Part shown: piece after piece, positions 36,199 through 47,401 of the stretch | How the letters are laid out: each line of letters begins with the position of its first letter | Position numbering within the stretch: position 1 is the first letter of the stretch | Source of the DNA: Caenorhabditis remanei | Taxonomy: Eukaryota > Nematoda > Chromadorea > Rhabditida > Rhabditidae | Assembly (NCBI RefSeq): GCF_010183535.1 | Contig: NW_026526025.1 | Coordinates: 62,001 to 126,000, forward strand | Length of the DNA: 64,000 bases | Reading direction: 5' to 3' | Notes under the pieces: model-generated | Database searches by the model: none | Told to the model about the DNA's origin: nothing | The model's input: the letters and a program-made list of their open reading frames with translations, nothing else | Translations under genes and position numbers: made by a program

Positions 36199-37054
36199 CT
36201 CCCGGCTCCGCACTGACTTGGCCTAGGTTGATGGATTTCGGTCTGAGTTCGATCTGATTTGCCGTTGGCTTCCATCCCTGCTTTTCCCTCGGTTTCGCTC
36301 TTCTCAGTGACTCAGGTCTGCTAGTTGTCGGTCGTATCGGTCTGATAGCTCGTTTTGTCGATCGATCAAGTATCGTTTACTAGGCTTCGATTCCTGTTCT
36401 CTCGTTTGACGTTGGATGTTTAGACTCATAAGAGAGAGGCTCCCAGCAGCAAGATTTGGGAGTTACGTCTTCGATTGTTGATTTTTTCGGCACATTCGTT
36501 GTGCAATGCACCGTTTTCTCAAGTTGACTGAAACTGGAGATGTCCATTTTAGTCTTAATTAGTAGCACGTTTCAAATCTTTGTTTCGTGCTTCGGTAGGA
36601 AAAAATTTCCCAAGTAATTCTCAGAGGATGAATTCGATTTTCTTCGATTTGCTCTCAGCTCCTTTTTGATCTGCTGTAGAACACATCCTCGCATCGTGTG
36701 CCTGTCCGATATTTCCATTCCAAATATCGAACACCAACTGGCTCCTTTAGCTTCATCGTCAGCCAGAATCGCTTTTCTGGCACTGTCACTCATGTGTCCA
36801 GTCCGCGGATTTCTCCATTTTATCGCAACGTTGACTTCTGCATTCTCTGTCCAGTTTCGCTACTTTTTCCTTTGGTTGTTGAGCAAATCGATCTTCGTTC
36901 CTCGGTGGTGATGTCCATAAATTGAATCTCCCCAGTGCCTGGAGATTCTGGCCTGTAGTGGTGATGTCCATATGTCCAACTTCGTTAGTTGCTCGCCCTC
37001 CCGGATGGAGTGAGAAGTCTTCTCCCCGCCCGGGGCCACGCGGTGTTGGTCAGA

Positions 37055-37075
37055 GTTCAAATCCTCGATGCACCA
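37055..37075 (-). other. Primer-binding site of nested element
   Basis: Directly next to the 5' LTR, the minus strand reads TGGTGCATCGAGGATTTG and onward. This is the complement of a tRNA 3' end, ending in CCA with a T-loop-like TTCAAAT. It fits priming by a host tRNA and fixes the element's orientation as minus. The tRNA species was not identified. Confidence 0.82.
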
Positions 37076-37327
37076 TATTTTCGATGGTTACGTCTTTATT
37101 AGAACATAGAACAATCACATCTATAACGAAGCCTCAGTGGCTTTTATACATAGAAAATGGGGAGGAGTTTTAATATATGAAAACAATAAGTGATGTGGGG
37201 GAAGGAATGTCGGGGGATAAGAATGTGGGGATGAGGAAACAATATCAATCAGGAAGCAACGGGGAAAGTGCAAAAGAGATCAAAAGATTATGATTCATCA
37301 TCAAAAAGGCACCCGGAATCGGGTTGA
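37076..37327 (-). repeat. 5' LTR of nested element
   Basis: 252 bp identical to 35947-36198. It adjoins the TGTCG target duplication on the right and the primer-binding site on the left. Confidence 0.88.
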
Positions 37328-37332
37328 TGTCG

Positions 37333-37857
37333 TACTGGGTACGGCATTTTTGCCAGCAGGGATAATGTGTGGTGGTATGTGAAGAAGTCTGGGTCGGCTT
37401 CGTGAATGCGATCGTAAAGTTGTTTCGCTACGCAGAGGTGGTGGGTGAAGTTCGTTGAACTGTCCGATGGTACTCTCACGCTTTCGAGTTCTCTTGCGAG
37501 ACTGGTGACGCTCACCTGATCCATGTAAAATTTGTCTAAGCTCTGGAATGTAGCTCGGATTGCTTTTGTGGCATCTGTTACGAGAGAGCGATGTACTGCG
37601 GCTTGCCCAGTTACTTTTTCGAGTAGAATATCTCTGGCGATATCGAGATCAGTGTCTCCTAGGGTTACAATTTTGTTGAATAGAGAACGGAATTTGGGGT
37701 AATATGACTTATCTCCAGAGAATGGTGTGCAGCGTCTGAAATGGTCGAGCAGTTGTAAACTCTGTGCGCTGCTCATGTATTTGGGTTCTCTTTTCCGCTC
37801 TTCTTGAACGGATTCTTCATCTGAGTCTCTTCTTTGTCTTTGGTTTTCACGCGGTTT
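37333..37857 (-). pseudogene. BEL/Pao gag, DUF1759-like N-terminal part, interrupted
   Basis: The frame is open from the TAA at 37858 and has a Met at 37776. The segment LLDHFRRCTPFSGDKSYYPKF through LLEKVTGQA to HTLSLLAKMPYPV is the capsid-like DUF1759 region typical of Pao Gag. It breaks off at the nested LTR element, adding eleven foreign codons and a stop; the remainder resumes at 35946. It is in the same frame as the upstream zinc-knuckle reading frame, separated only by a TAA. Confidence 0.82.
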
Positions 37858-39300
37858 TTATTGTGATGGTGTCTCCTTTGGTTCTGGTAGGAAGTTCTCC
37901 TGTAGTGACTGAGCTCTTTCCGGTTTTGGAGTTGATGTCGCGGTTGGAGAGTGATTTTCCGCTGAGTTGGAATTCATGAGTAGTCTCAGCTCCAGTTCTT
38001 TCTCCCGTAGTTGCCTTTCGGCCTCTTCATTTTTCAACTGACGCAGAGGACAGTTGTGATAGGCGTGTAGGAGTGACGTGCATTCCATGCACCTACCTGT
38101 GTTCACACAGTATCTTCTGAGTGATTCCTTATCCACCGTGCAGGTGGAGAGATGATGTCTTCCTTCACAGAGTTCGCACGTTGCTGGTCTCTGTTGCCTT
38201 ATTGCCGCTTCAATGTTTTTGTTCAATTCTGAGTCTACCTGTTGGTTTGGCTCACTAGAGAAGTGTGGAGAACTTTGCGGAATTTGATGTTGATTTGGCT
38301 GGTACTCATGGTTATGATTTCTTGATCGTGTTAAATTGTTGTCTGGATTCTGATTCTTACGAGCGTCTTGAGAGTTTCCTCTGAATGTCGAATGCTCGGG
38401 CTGTTTAGAATATTCGGTGGTGGTTGGATATCTTGGTGCGTATTGTGATTGATGGGTACTGTAGTTTGTGGTGTTCTCGAAAAGGTGTTGTACTTTCGGG
38501 TTACGGAAGTTTGAATTGAAGTAAGTGTCCGAAATTTTTTCGGATGCTCTTGTATTTCCTTGGTTATGGAGGTTTCCTCCTGTAGTCGTAAGAATGGGTG
38601 TTTCTGGTATATGGTGTGGTTGAGGGTGAGCCGCGATAGACTCCCCGAGATTGGTTGTTTCAGAGTGTGGTGTTTGTTGTGGGATGATATGGTGAGGTGG
38701 TGGGCTGGTGGTTTGGTGAGTTGGTGGGCTGGTGATTGGTGTGGGTGATACAGAGATAAGAGGTTGTGATACCTCTTCCTCCTCTTCTTGGAGTGTGGAC
38801 TCCTCGAAGGAACGTTCCATCTCTTCCAGAATCTCTTCTGGTGAAGGTGGAACGCTTACATTTAGGCCATATGATACAGTATAGCTAGTCAGAATAGTAA
38901 GCAGATCGACTACGATTGCTTTCTTTTCGTTTAAGATTGGAGCATAGCTCGCTACTAATGCTAAACCTAACGACTCGACTTCTTTCGGGTCGGAACCCGA
39001 CTCCGAAGCTTCAGATTTAGCCTTAGATACCTTGTTTCCTAAGAGAACAGGAAGCTCACCGACTTGCTGCAATACTCGTTGCAGGGCTTCTGCGATCCGG
39101 GGAGCATGGACACGATCGACGGCGTGTTGTTGGCAGCCTTCTGACGCTTCTTGGTCGCGGATGACTTTCTGATCTCGTTGCCATAGACGTGGGCCATTGA
39201 TGACCGTGTCGAGTTGTTTGTCAAAGTTGGTTACATAACTCTGGATCGTTCCGATCCTCTGTCTCGCGGAGCGAGGAGGGGCGGAGCGATTGGGAGCCAT
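37858..39300 (-). CDS. BEL/Pao Gag-like protein with double zinc knuckle
   Basis: Starts at the Met of MAPNRSAPPRSARQR. It has a helical N-terminal half of about 170 residues, an acidic Glu-run, and a long Pro/Thr/Asn/Gln-rich linker. Two knuckles follow, CELCEGRHHLSTC and CMECTSLLHAYHNC, then a charged helix. It ends in TAA followed by AAA, and the same frame then continues without another stop into the DUF1759-like gag. So the two could be one polyprotein by stop read-through, or one protein split by a nonsense change. It would form particles and bind element RNA in the cytoplasm. Confidence 0.75.
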   Translation of the reverse strand: MAPNRSAPPRSARQRIGTIQSYVTNFDKQLDTVINGPRLWQRDQKVIRDQEASEGCQQHAVDRVHAPRIAEALQRVLQQVGELPVLLGNKVSKAKSEASESGSDPKEVESLGLALVASYAPILNEKKAIVVDLLTILTSYTVSYGLNVSVPPSPEEILEEMERSFEESTLQEEEEEVSQPLISVSPTPITSPPTHQTTSPPPHHIIPQQTPHSETTNLGESIAAHPQPHHIPETPILTTTGGNLHNQGNTRASEKISDTYFNSNFRNPKVQHLFENTTNYSTHQSQYAPRYPTTTEYSKQPEHSTFRGNSQDARKNQNPDNNLTRSRNHNHEYQPNQHQIPQSSPHFSSEPNQQVDSELNKNIEAAIRQQRPATCELCEGRHHLSTCTVDKESLRRYCVNTGRCMECTSLLHAYHNCPLRQLKNEEAERQLREKELELRLLMNSNSAENHSPTATSTPKPERAQSLQENFLPEPKETPSQ

Positions 39301-40101
39301 GATGAAGGGAGCACGAGAAAATTGTTGAGATTCTGGAATTATAATGATTAGAAGGGAGAGAGGTCTTGAAGACCGAACGAGGAGAAGGAGAGAGAGAGAG
39401 AGAATACGAAGCAAAGAAACATAGCGGTATAGAAACATAGAGGGGTATAGTATCATAGAGTAGCAGTCTTCAGACTGTCAATAGCTTGTACTCGCGAGGT
39501 ACGGTGGATTACGTCAAGAGGTATCCCTTTTGCAGGAGGGCTAACGAGAGAGAGTTGCCGAAAGTTTCGTGGTGTCGACTCCACTAAACCTTTTCTCTCT
39601 TCATAGTGACTCTTGTTTGCGGTGTCCTGTAGCTATTGTTAGCTGATCCTACTTTTAACCGAGGGGCGTCCATGGGCGGGAGAGGCCTAACATTTTAGAA
39701 GTAGACATCCTTTTCAGGAGTGGTCTAGTGTAATCTGAGAATAAGACATGTTGACTAAGTGTTCAATTGATTTGGTTTATTTATAAACCATGGCTGACGC
39801 CTAAGAGCAATACATAAGGCCAGTGGTGACTCGTGGAGGTTGCGCCTCAGACGTCTACACACTGTCAGTTTAACAGTTTGGGGTGAATGAATTGGGGCAA
39901 GAGTATGAAGGGGGGATACCGGTATAGGTACATGAGATACTAGAAGGGAGGTGGATATGAGGAATAAATAAGAGAAGGACTATAAGAGAAGGTAATGAGA
40001 TAGAATAATTTAAACTAGGGATAAGGATAGAGAGAATAAGTTAAGAGAGATGATTATTACTATAATTGGGAAGAGGGAAGAGGGTAACTATTGAATTTAA
40101 T
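39301..40101. other. Non-coding interval inside the retroelement
   Basis: Lies between the Gag-like frame and the spliced gene to the right. It holds a GA run (39386-39402) and no long frame. The left end of inverted duplication 1 falls here at 39921, next to a GGTATAGGTACATGAGATAC stretch. Confidence 0.45.
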
Positions 40102-41913
40102 TTAATATTGTTGATAAAATCCGTAAGGTTGTTGTGGAGCTGGTCCGTATCCGTGCGGACTCGGTTGTTGGAACTGCTGTTGTTGTTGCGGCTGTTGGTA
40201 TACCATCTGTGATGGCATCAGCTGCTGTGGTGGGGCACGAGGGAGTGCGAAGACCGGTTGTGCAGGTTGATGTTGCTGCTGGTAGTATTGCTGGCTTGGA
40301 GCTGAAATGTATCTATGTTTATTGAGTTATTATTTAACTCGTTTACCTTGGAATTGCTGCTGTTGTGGCATCTGTTGTTGTTGTGGCAGCTGTTGTTGTT
40401 GATGTATTTGCTGCGGGACCGGTTGTGGTTGTTGTTGCATCTGCTGAGTTGGTTGCGGTTGCTCCGACTTCGCAGGTGTTTCCATCATCTTTGCTCTTTT
40501 CTCTCTCTCCATTTTAGCTTTCTGTCTCTTGACAAAGACTTCGTCGTAGAGACAGACGATCGGGAGATGGTAGCACGATGGTGGGCTCTGACGGTCCAGA
40601 CAGTTGGAGCATGGCTTGACGGAGTTGGTGCATTGAGCTTTTCCAGTGCATCCCAGCTGTGCACACTTGAGACATCTCCCCGACTTTTTGAACTCTGTGA
40701 GTTTGCTGAGAGCGGTCGGGAAGAGTAAGCAGTTGTTCATTGAGTGGGAGCCATCACACAGTCCACAGTTGACGGCGTCTTCTGGCTTCTGTGATGGTCT
40801 GGTTCCAGTCTCGGTTGATGACATGCCTTTGGCGATCTTAGCTGGTCCTGCTCCTTCCTGTTGGGGAGGTCTTCTTTTCAGTGCTGCCAGCATCAACTCG
40901 ATATGACTAATACGTGTCAACACGTGTCCGTGGTTCGCCTCGGTGACTGTATCCGTTCGCACTCTAGTAGCCAGTATCTCCAGGTCTTCTTTTATTCCTG
41001 TGATGTCTTCTTCTGACCTTTCGACTCTTGCAGTGAGGTCGTCCACTGTTGAAGCGGTGATTGAGAGTGCGTCTCCTATTGTTGAGATACTCTTCACCGT
41101 TTGCGGGTGTTGTTTCAGTAGTTTGGAGATTTCTTCCATTTGGCGTTTCTTTGCCTTCTTGTTCAGCTTGGCAGTTGCTTCGCTTGATGATGGTGGGTGG
41201 TTCTCGTCATCGAAGCTCGAGTTGTCGGATAGGTCCGATGGTCTGTAATTTTTATGGGTGAAAGATGATTACGGTGATGTATTGTTGATTTGGTTTGTTT
41301 GGTGAATGCTGCTGTGCTTTTTATCAGCAGTTGTGTTCGAGAGAGATTGAATGTTAACTAAGAGGCTTAGAGAGATAGAGAAACTAAAAGAATACAAAGA
41401 ATACAGACACAGAAAGAGACAAAGAGGGTATAGAGATAGAGAAAGACTAAGAGGGTATAGAGATAGAGAGAGAGTGTAATAGTGAGACTGTTGTACTATA
41501 GTAGTTTAAGATATTTTTTGCTAGGAGGTACATGTCTGGTGTATATGTACGTGAAATGAGTATGAAGGCTACGCCTATATATTTAATTAATTAAGTCGAT
41601 TGGTGCTTTGTAATCGTTAGGTTGTAGTAACCAACTTCATTAGCAAGTGAGATTTTTTTTTAGCGGTGGCTACGTTAACGAGTTAATTTATCATTATCTA
41701 ACATTTGATGTGATCGCCTATTAGTGTCTTATTATACTGATGATGATAATTATATCTCTTATATTTTTAATACCGAAATATTTTTTATACCGAAATGATA
41801 ATTATATCTCTTATATTTTTAATACCGAAATTAAATATTTACTTTTCAGCTTTGGGGGTTTCCTCTTGCTGATGACCGTCTTCCGGTTTCTTGGGTGGTG
41901 TTGTAGTAGACAT
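40102..41913 (-). CDS. Spliced Gag-like protein: coiled coil, zinc knuckles, Gln-rich tail
   Basis: The exons on the minus strand are 41913-41843, 41242-40347 and 40301-40102; all junctions are standard and in phase. The protein (about 388 residues) starts MSTTTPPKKPEDG and has a Lys-rich segment. A coiled-coil-like stretch follows (KLLKQHPQTVKSISTIGDAL to EEDITGIKEDLEILATRV). Next come knuckle-type motifs CGLCDGSHSMNNC, CLKCAQLGC and CSNCLDRQ, then a long Gln-rich tail ending PYGFYQQY. The knuckle layout parallels that of the BEL Gag at 37858-39300, so it is probably Gag-derived. It is either part of this retroelement or a domesticated host gene; introns favour the latter or subgenomic splicing. 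Its 3' half is copied, inverted, at 52439-53316. Confidence 0.72.
41743..41830. repeat. Short tandem duplication
   Basis: A 36-bp unit containing TGATAATTATATCTCTTATA occurs twice, separated by 16 bp, in the first intron/upstream area of the spliced Gag-like gene. Confidence 0.75.
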
Positions 41914-42352
41914 TGTCCGATTTGAGATGTTGTATCGGATATTAGAATATGAGCTTGAGAAGCGAATTGGGAACAGACGACGAGGAAAGGGAGTCGTATA
42001 GACGATGTGAGAATTTCTCTGTAAAGAGAAAAATATATGAAATGTTTTTTGATCTTCGAAATTGGTGCGAAATTTTAGGATTTGCACGTATCGATTACTG
42101 TATGGGTCTCGTCGCGAAATGTTAATGCCGCATTACTAGAGCGTGCGCCTTTAAAGGAGAGTTGCGTGTTTTGTACACTTATGCGTTGTTCGTGTTAATG
42201 AGGAGCGTGTGGGCTACGCACCGATATCATCCGGGTTATCGATTAGTTAAACGGGGTGGCTGATGCTAGATGATGCTAGGGTTAAAGGTTACGCTGGGAA
42301 GCTAATGTGGACGAGAGAGCAACGTGTAAATAAGGGGAAAGTAAAACAGGTT

Positions 42353-42507
42353 AACCTTTTCTAGTTCAGTAAGAACAAGATGACATTGTGTAACCCTAGT
42401 CACAAATCCCGATAAATCAAAGAATTAATTTCTATATAATATCAAGTTCTAATAAAGATATTAGAACTGTATCTAACAACTCCTTTACTACCTTTGCATT
42501 TTGTATA
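42353..42507. repeat. Right 155-bp direct repeat (candidate LTR)
   Basis: Partner of 30647-30801, one base different. To its left on the plus strand is a purine-rich AAATAAGGGGAAAG stretch. No tRNA-complementary primer site starting TGG is evident on its inner side. Confidence 0.65.
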
Positions 42508-43736
42508 GACCTGCTTTAGTTTATCCCTTCTCTTCTTTTGTATTTGTACTGACACAGTTTTTACTTTTCCCTGCCCTTGCCTATCTCTGCCAAGTTGCGA
42601 CTATTTCCAATTTTCTTTAGTCCCGTTGCATAGCTCGTCACCGTTTTTCCCTGTCATTTTCGTTCCCAAGTATAACTCCTTCCTCTATCTCACATTGTCT
42701 TTCTTTGAAGCTGTTTCGTGAGCCAATTGTTCAAGTCTTCATTGTATTTTTCAAGTTTCTTTCTTATGACAAAAGGATTTCAAATTCAAGCGACTCTCTC
42801 CGATTTCCCAAAACTAGGTCACTATTGATACTAATCATGTATCTTTCTGGAGACATTCTCATAAAAGAAAATAATTTTTAGTGTGCATCTAGTGTTTCGC
42901 CCCTCATAAAATGGTTTCAACACTCAAAATTTATTAACTGGTCAAGGGAGAAAACAATAAAGATAGAAACAGAGACAGAGCTGGGGACAGATTTTGAGAA
43001 AGCAAGGCAAAAAGCATTGGAGGGGGAGCGGACGGAACTATAATAAGAAAGACATATTTGTGCAGTTGAAACCAGAGAATTGGTGCATCCTTTGTTCACG
43101 AATAGTCGTCTCGTGTTTTCATTCAAAGACGAGAGAACTGTGTTTTCAGATGTCAAAATTCACGTGACTGATTTCAAATATTCTGAGTTGAGTATTGGAA
43201 AATATTGAAGATATCTTTATGAAAATTAGCAATATTTTAATGGTGTTTAGATTTTCAAAAATGAGATCGAAAAACATCAGCACAATTTGTTTTAGAACCA
43301 CTCGTACAATTCTAGCCAACCCAAAAAATAACATTTTATTAACGGAAGCACATGTACTTCAACTACTGCGTTAACTAACAACCATCTGTTTTGGAAATAC
43401 CTTCGAGCATATCAAGCAAATAGGCTTGCATCAAATCAGCAGTTCATGCCCCAACCTGGTGTATAACTTCATGCATTCCAATTTACAATATATTTTGGTT
43501 TTTCTTTACTTTCCACACAACGAACCCACTTCTCTTGTTCTTCGTATAAATAATTAAATAAGTTAGTGTTTCATTTATTAGTGATGTCATTAATACCACT
43601 TTATACATAACACACACTATATTTTTTCAAAGTCCTAGTTACTTGTTTTTTTCTTACACCAAACTTCTCTACTTATGTCTTTGAAACTTTTTCTGATAAC
43701 AACTGGTTTCTTAGAAATGTTCGAATATCTGATAGG
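42508..43736. other. Single-copy stretch between retroelement and duplication arm
   Basis: AT-rich sequence without a supportable exon. It lies wholly inside the segment that is missing from the right arm of inverted duplication 1. Confidence 0.45.
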
Positions 43737-44599
43737 GAAAAAAATCTTGAATAAATCTAATATACTGTTTTTTGAAATCATCGTTCATTTTTTAATTAAA
43801 AAGTCTACCCTGCTCTCCCTCTTCATCAATCAGGGAGGGCCCTCGATCGAAATCGAAAACAAAACCTGCCTCCTCCGTATTTTTTTGACTCGAAACAGCG
43901 ACCAGAAGGATGAATATTTTTTGAAAAAAGTAAGACGTCATTTTCCAATTTAAAAAGCCATCCTCTCTACCCATCTCGTCCATCACACCATCTGCCTGTT
44001 GAATATACGAAACCTCCTTTTTTTTGATTTCTAACTCGAATGAAGAATATTTATTCTTATTTTAAAAGGGGATAAACAAGAGCCATGTAAAGAGAAAACC
44101 TCAGCAAAAAAGGTGAACTAACAAAACAGCTATGAAGAACTGGAAAAAAACTTTCTATCATGGCTAAACTTGACAAATCGTATTCTCAGTAAGAAAGATG
44201 TAAGAGGCACTATCTGTAAGAGTGAGAATCTTTGTGTTGGGCCTTGGCACAGTTGCAAAAAGTTGTTTCGATCCGAACTTTTTTTACAGCATATGTACCC
44301 CTATGGTAGTGATTTACAAAAAATATGTCACCATTCCCTTATCCTAGGAAAATATGACCAATAATTGACTTTTCACCCAAAAATTCACAAAAATTTCAAT
44401 TTTTCAAATAACTTTAGGAAACTTTCGCAACATGTTAGGAGTGATTTTGACTACCCCTGCACAAATTTTCAGCCCTCAGACACCCCAGAAACCGTTCAAG
44501 TGATTTTCACTTTCATGTTTTCCAACTTTTCTCGAAAAATTCCTCTAGAAGTACTCAAATTTCAAATCGTATTCGTATTCTCCGCAAAAAGTTCTATTA

Positions 44600-45060
44600 G
44601 GTTCATTTAAAATCATCAAACAACCATTGCACCATCTTGGAGATATTTCGATTTTTTCAAAAATCACATAAGGGTCCCCCCTTATGACAAAAAATTTTTC
44701 ACGAAAAATTCAAAGAAAACATTTGTTCCGAAAATAATCAGAATATTGATAAAAAAGTTAGAATAAACCAATTCCAAGATTATACACCTCAGAAATATGT
44801 TTGAACCGATTTCGTTTTTTTCTTCATCGAAATTTTTTCCCATTTTTTAACGTTTTAATCAATATTTTGTACTGAAGTACACAAATTTCAAGTACTGTAC
44901 TCATTGCGCGCTAAATTTGACAAACAATCAAAATAAGACATGTGATAAACCATTGGACCATTTTGAGATTTCTCTATTTATTTCGAAAATCACATAAGGG
45001 TCCCCCCCATGGAACAAAATTTTTATCGAAAAAATAATTCAACATTATTTTGATTCAAAA
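44600..45060. repeat. Diverged tandem pair containing CACATAAGGGTCCCCC
   Basis: Two blocks read AACCATTG-ACCAT-TTGGAGAT then ATCACATAAGGGTCCCCCC, at about 44620-44690 and 44950-45010. They are an old internal duplication, mirrored in the right arm at about 51115-51575. Unclassified. Confidence 0.5.
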
Positions 45061-45100
45061 ACGTTCAGAACATTGATGCAATATTACAAAATGTTTTGTC

Positions 45101-45390
45101 AGACTGCGCGTGGCGGGGCGTCACGGTTGGCCTTGTGGAGAACAACTGTGGCTGGGGTGCGAACAACCGGGAGTTCATCACCCGCCTCCAACGAGGGGCC
45201 CTACCTTAAGCGGAAGTTTGAGAGGGCCGTGGCGGCTTTAGTTTTTTGTCGAATTCAAAATGTTTTGATTATTTATTGGAAGTTTTTTTGATTAAAACTT
45301 CATTCTAATTTTTGTGGTTTTTATTCCTTAATAGCGATACTTTAATACAAAATAACTCTTTTCAATTACACATGAGAATGACCCGCGCGA
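45101..45390. repeat. Repeat C, left-arm copy
   Basis: Matches 23531-23825 in reverse orientation, from AGACTGCGCG to GAGAATGACCCGCGCG. Differences from the 23.5-kb copy are many, whereas the two arm copies are nearly identical. Confidence 0.7.
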
Positions 45391-45447
45391 GAAGGTTAGT
45401 TGGTACAGCACTATATTAAACGTAACTCAAAAAATTCAAAGTAATAG

Positions 45448-46292
45448 CTCGGCTACTTGCTGCTACAGTTGCGCAGCTTTCACAGTTTTTGCAACAGTTA
45501 CGCGACAAGATTGCTACAGTTCCACCGCACTTACGACAAATCAGAGCATATGCAACAGTTATGCAGCATTCACGGTATTGCGACTGATGATTCCCTTGTT
45601 TTTGGGGCATGCATCAGTTGTGCAGCAATTTCACAACAGTCGCGCAGCAACTGTATATTCGCTCCAATGCCAATTGGACTTTGGCTGCATTTTTCATGTT
45701 TTCCAATGACTATTTCTCGTCTATTTGACAAGTTTTATGTTTACTTTTACTCTATTAAAAAAATATTATTTTTCAAAAGAAGGTTATGTGTTTGGACGCC
45801 AAAAACGAGCCACGAGTAGCAAATCGGAATTAATACAAAAGGTTGGCAGTTTTGAAGGAAACCCTTTATCTTAACTTTTTTCTTAACTTTCAGACCACCG
45901 GAAAAAAGACAACAATGAAGCTGATCAACAAAAATTCAACTATTCGATAATAAATTGGGATTTTTTGAAGCTACAGGCAATAAGAAGTTGGAAAATTTCA
46001 CCGATTGTTGGCCGCCATGGAATTTAAATTATGTTTTAAGTCTTTTTGCTTTTACATTTAAAAACGTCTTGTTTTCTTAAAATAAATAATATTAGTTATT
46101 TCTATTATTGTGTTTACAAATTAACTATACAAATTAATAACAAGAAGCTATGATCGCATGCAGCACGCCGGCAGCACTGATGCAGCAACTATGCAGTTTT
46201 CATGCAACACTTGTGCGCCTCTGATGCAGCGGTCCACGAATGACTGCTGCGTTAGTGCTGCGCAACTGTAGCGAAAAGTAGCCGAGAGCAGC
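45448..46292. mobile_element. Foldback element with CAGTTGCGCAGC repeats, left arm
   Basis: The ends are inverted: GCTCGGCTACTTGCTGCTAC on the left, and GCTCTCGGCTACTTTTCGCT read from the right. Both run into CAGTTGCGCAGC. Many GCAACTGT/GCAGCA words fill the outer 200 bp on the left and 130 bp on the right, and the centre is AT-rich and non-coding. This is typical of a non-autonomous DNA element with subterminal repeats. No target duplication could be assigned. Confidence 0.6.
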
Positions 46293-46982
46293 TCTCTCCC
46301 TGAAATCGCTGAAAAATTTAAGATCACTGTTTCTCCGAAAACATTTTTCTTGACTCACTTCGAATCATCATAACTTTTTATATTTTTTATATTTTTACAA
46401 GATTTTTTTTTGATAGGTAACAACATTTTATTATTTCTACATCCGTTAATATTCTACTACTTACACGGAATGAGATAATCGAGGAAATGCGGGAATCCTC
46501 AAATTGTACAGAAAATGCCAATTTTTGGAAAACAACTGTATTCGAAACTGTGTTCCTTCAAGTTTTTTTTTGATGATTGATTCAAGTATACACATACGAA
46601 TATAGATCCTATAAGTTACGAGACTTATTTCCAAAATTTTCACTACCTTCATGTATACGTTATAATCACTAAAGATTCCCAATTTTGTTTGGAATCAAAA
46701 TGAAACATAACCTACCGAGAAATCATTTCAATCAAAATAGGCGTAGTTTGAGCAACAATTCTAACAAAATGTTTCCAATCCAATAATTTGCCATGGCAAA
46801 TTTGAGAACTCGAATGTTAACCAAAAACTCCTGATGAGATGTTGCATGTCTTGTCAATTGTGTACACACAAATAGTGTTTATTTCAAAAGCCGAAAGTGG
46901 GGCACAGTACCACTAGGGTTATACGACTAAATTTCAAAAATTAATTATTTCAAACAAAATACCCATTTATCTAATGCTTTAA

Positions 46983-47401
46983 CTAGAACATTCTGCTCGC
47001 CTTCATTTCAATTATCTGTCCGGCCATCTTTCTAGTACGAATGAAATTTTGAGGTTTATTATAAGTCAAATCCTGAAATATAAATGAGATAGGCTTTTGA
47101 TAAAGGAAAAAAAGAAAGAAAAAGACGTGGTTAATGCAGTAAAAAATAAAATAGATTACGGACGAGGTAAGGAAAATTGGAGTAGCTACTGAAGAGAGTT
47201 AGCATATGGTTAATGATTTAATAAAGTCAGTTTATAATCATTCTGAATACGAAACCGTGTAAACTTTAACAAATATACATGATGGAAAAGTTTTCTATTT
47301 TTTCTATTTTTTTTTGTTTTTATGTGACTATGTAGACTCCCGACTTCCGTTTTCAAAAATGTTACTTTTGCATAGTTCTGGAATGCAGTGTATTTGCACA
47401 T
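46983..47401 (-). pseudogene. Relic of chromodomain-like gene 5' region, left arm
   Basis: The minus strand resembles the upstream region and first codons of the gene at 19447-20017. It has the same ACTAGAAAxATGGCCGGACA start context, with MAGQIIEMKASRMF then TAG. No chromodomain or zinc finger follows. It adjoins sequence related to 24870-25200, an order not seen at the original locus. Confidence 0.5.

Larger units (their letters stand above)
35947..37327 (-). mobile_element. Nested non-autonomous LTR element (TRIM-like)
   Basis: Two direct repeats of 252 bp, identical as far as I can read, enclose about 880 bp. TGTCG is duplicated immediately outside both ends (35942-35946 and 37328-37332). 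Just inside the right repeat is a tRNA-complementary primer site on the minus strand. The interior lacks a long protein frame and any RT or Gag motif, so it must use proteins from another element. The insertion plus duplication is 1386 bp, a multiple of three, and splits the BEL gag frame. Identical LTRs mean a recent insertion, younger than the host BEL element. Confidence 0.88.
30647..42507 (-). mobile_element. BEL/Pao-type LTR retrotransposon, damaged, with nested insertion
   Basis: Minus-strand coding order is a spliced Gag-like gene (41913-40102), Gag with zinc knuckles (39300), DUF1759-like Gag (37857), aspartic protease, then RT/RNase H/integrase ending at 31042. That order and the protease-RT relation identify BEL/Pao. 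The whole is bounded by 155-bp direct repeats, the best candidates for LTRs. They are short for this group, do not start TG/CA, and show no matching target duplication, so the boundaries are provisional. A 1.38-kb LTR element interrupts gag. The integrase is truncated, so the copy is non-autonomous. The spliced gene at the right could instead be a host gene captured between the repeats. Confidence 0.75.

Noticed and set aside
40315..40728. Leu-rich 137-codon plus-strand frame and its mirror at 52690-53103
   Set aside because: It is the antisense of the Gln-rich tail and zinc knuckles of the Gag-like gene; CAG/CTG bias explains the Leu runs.
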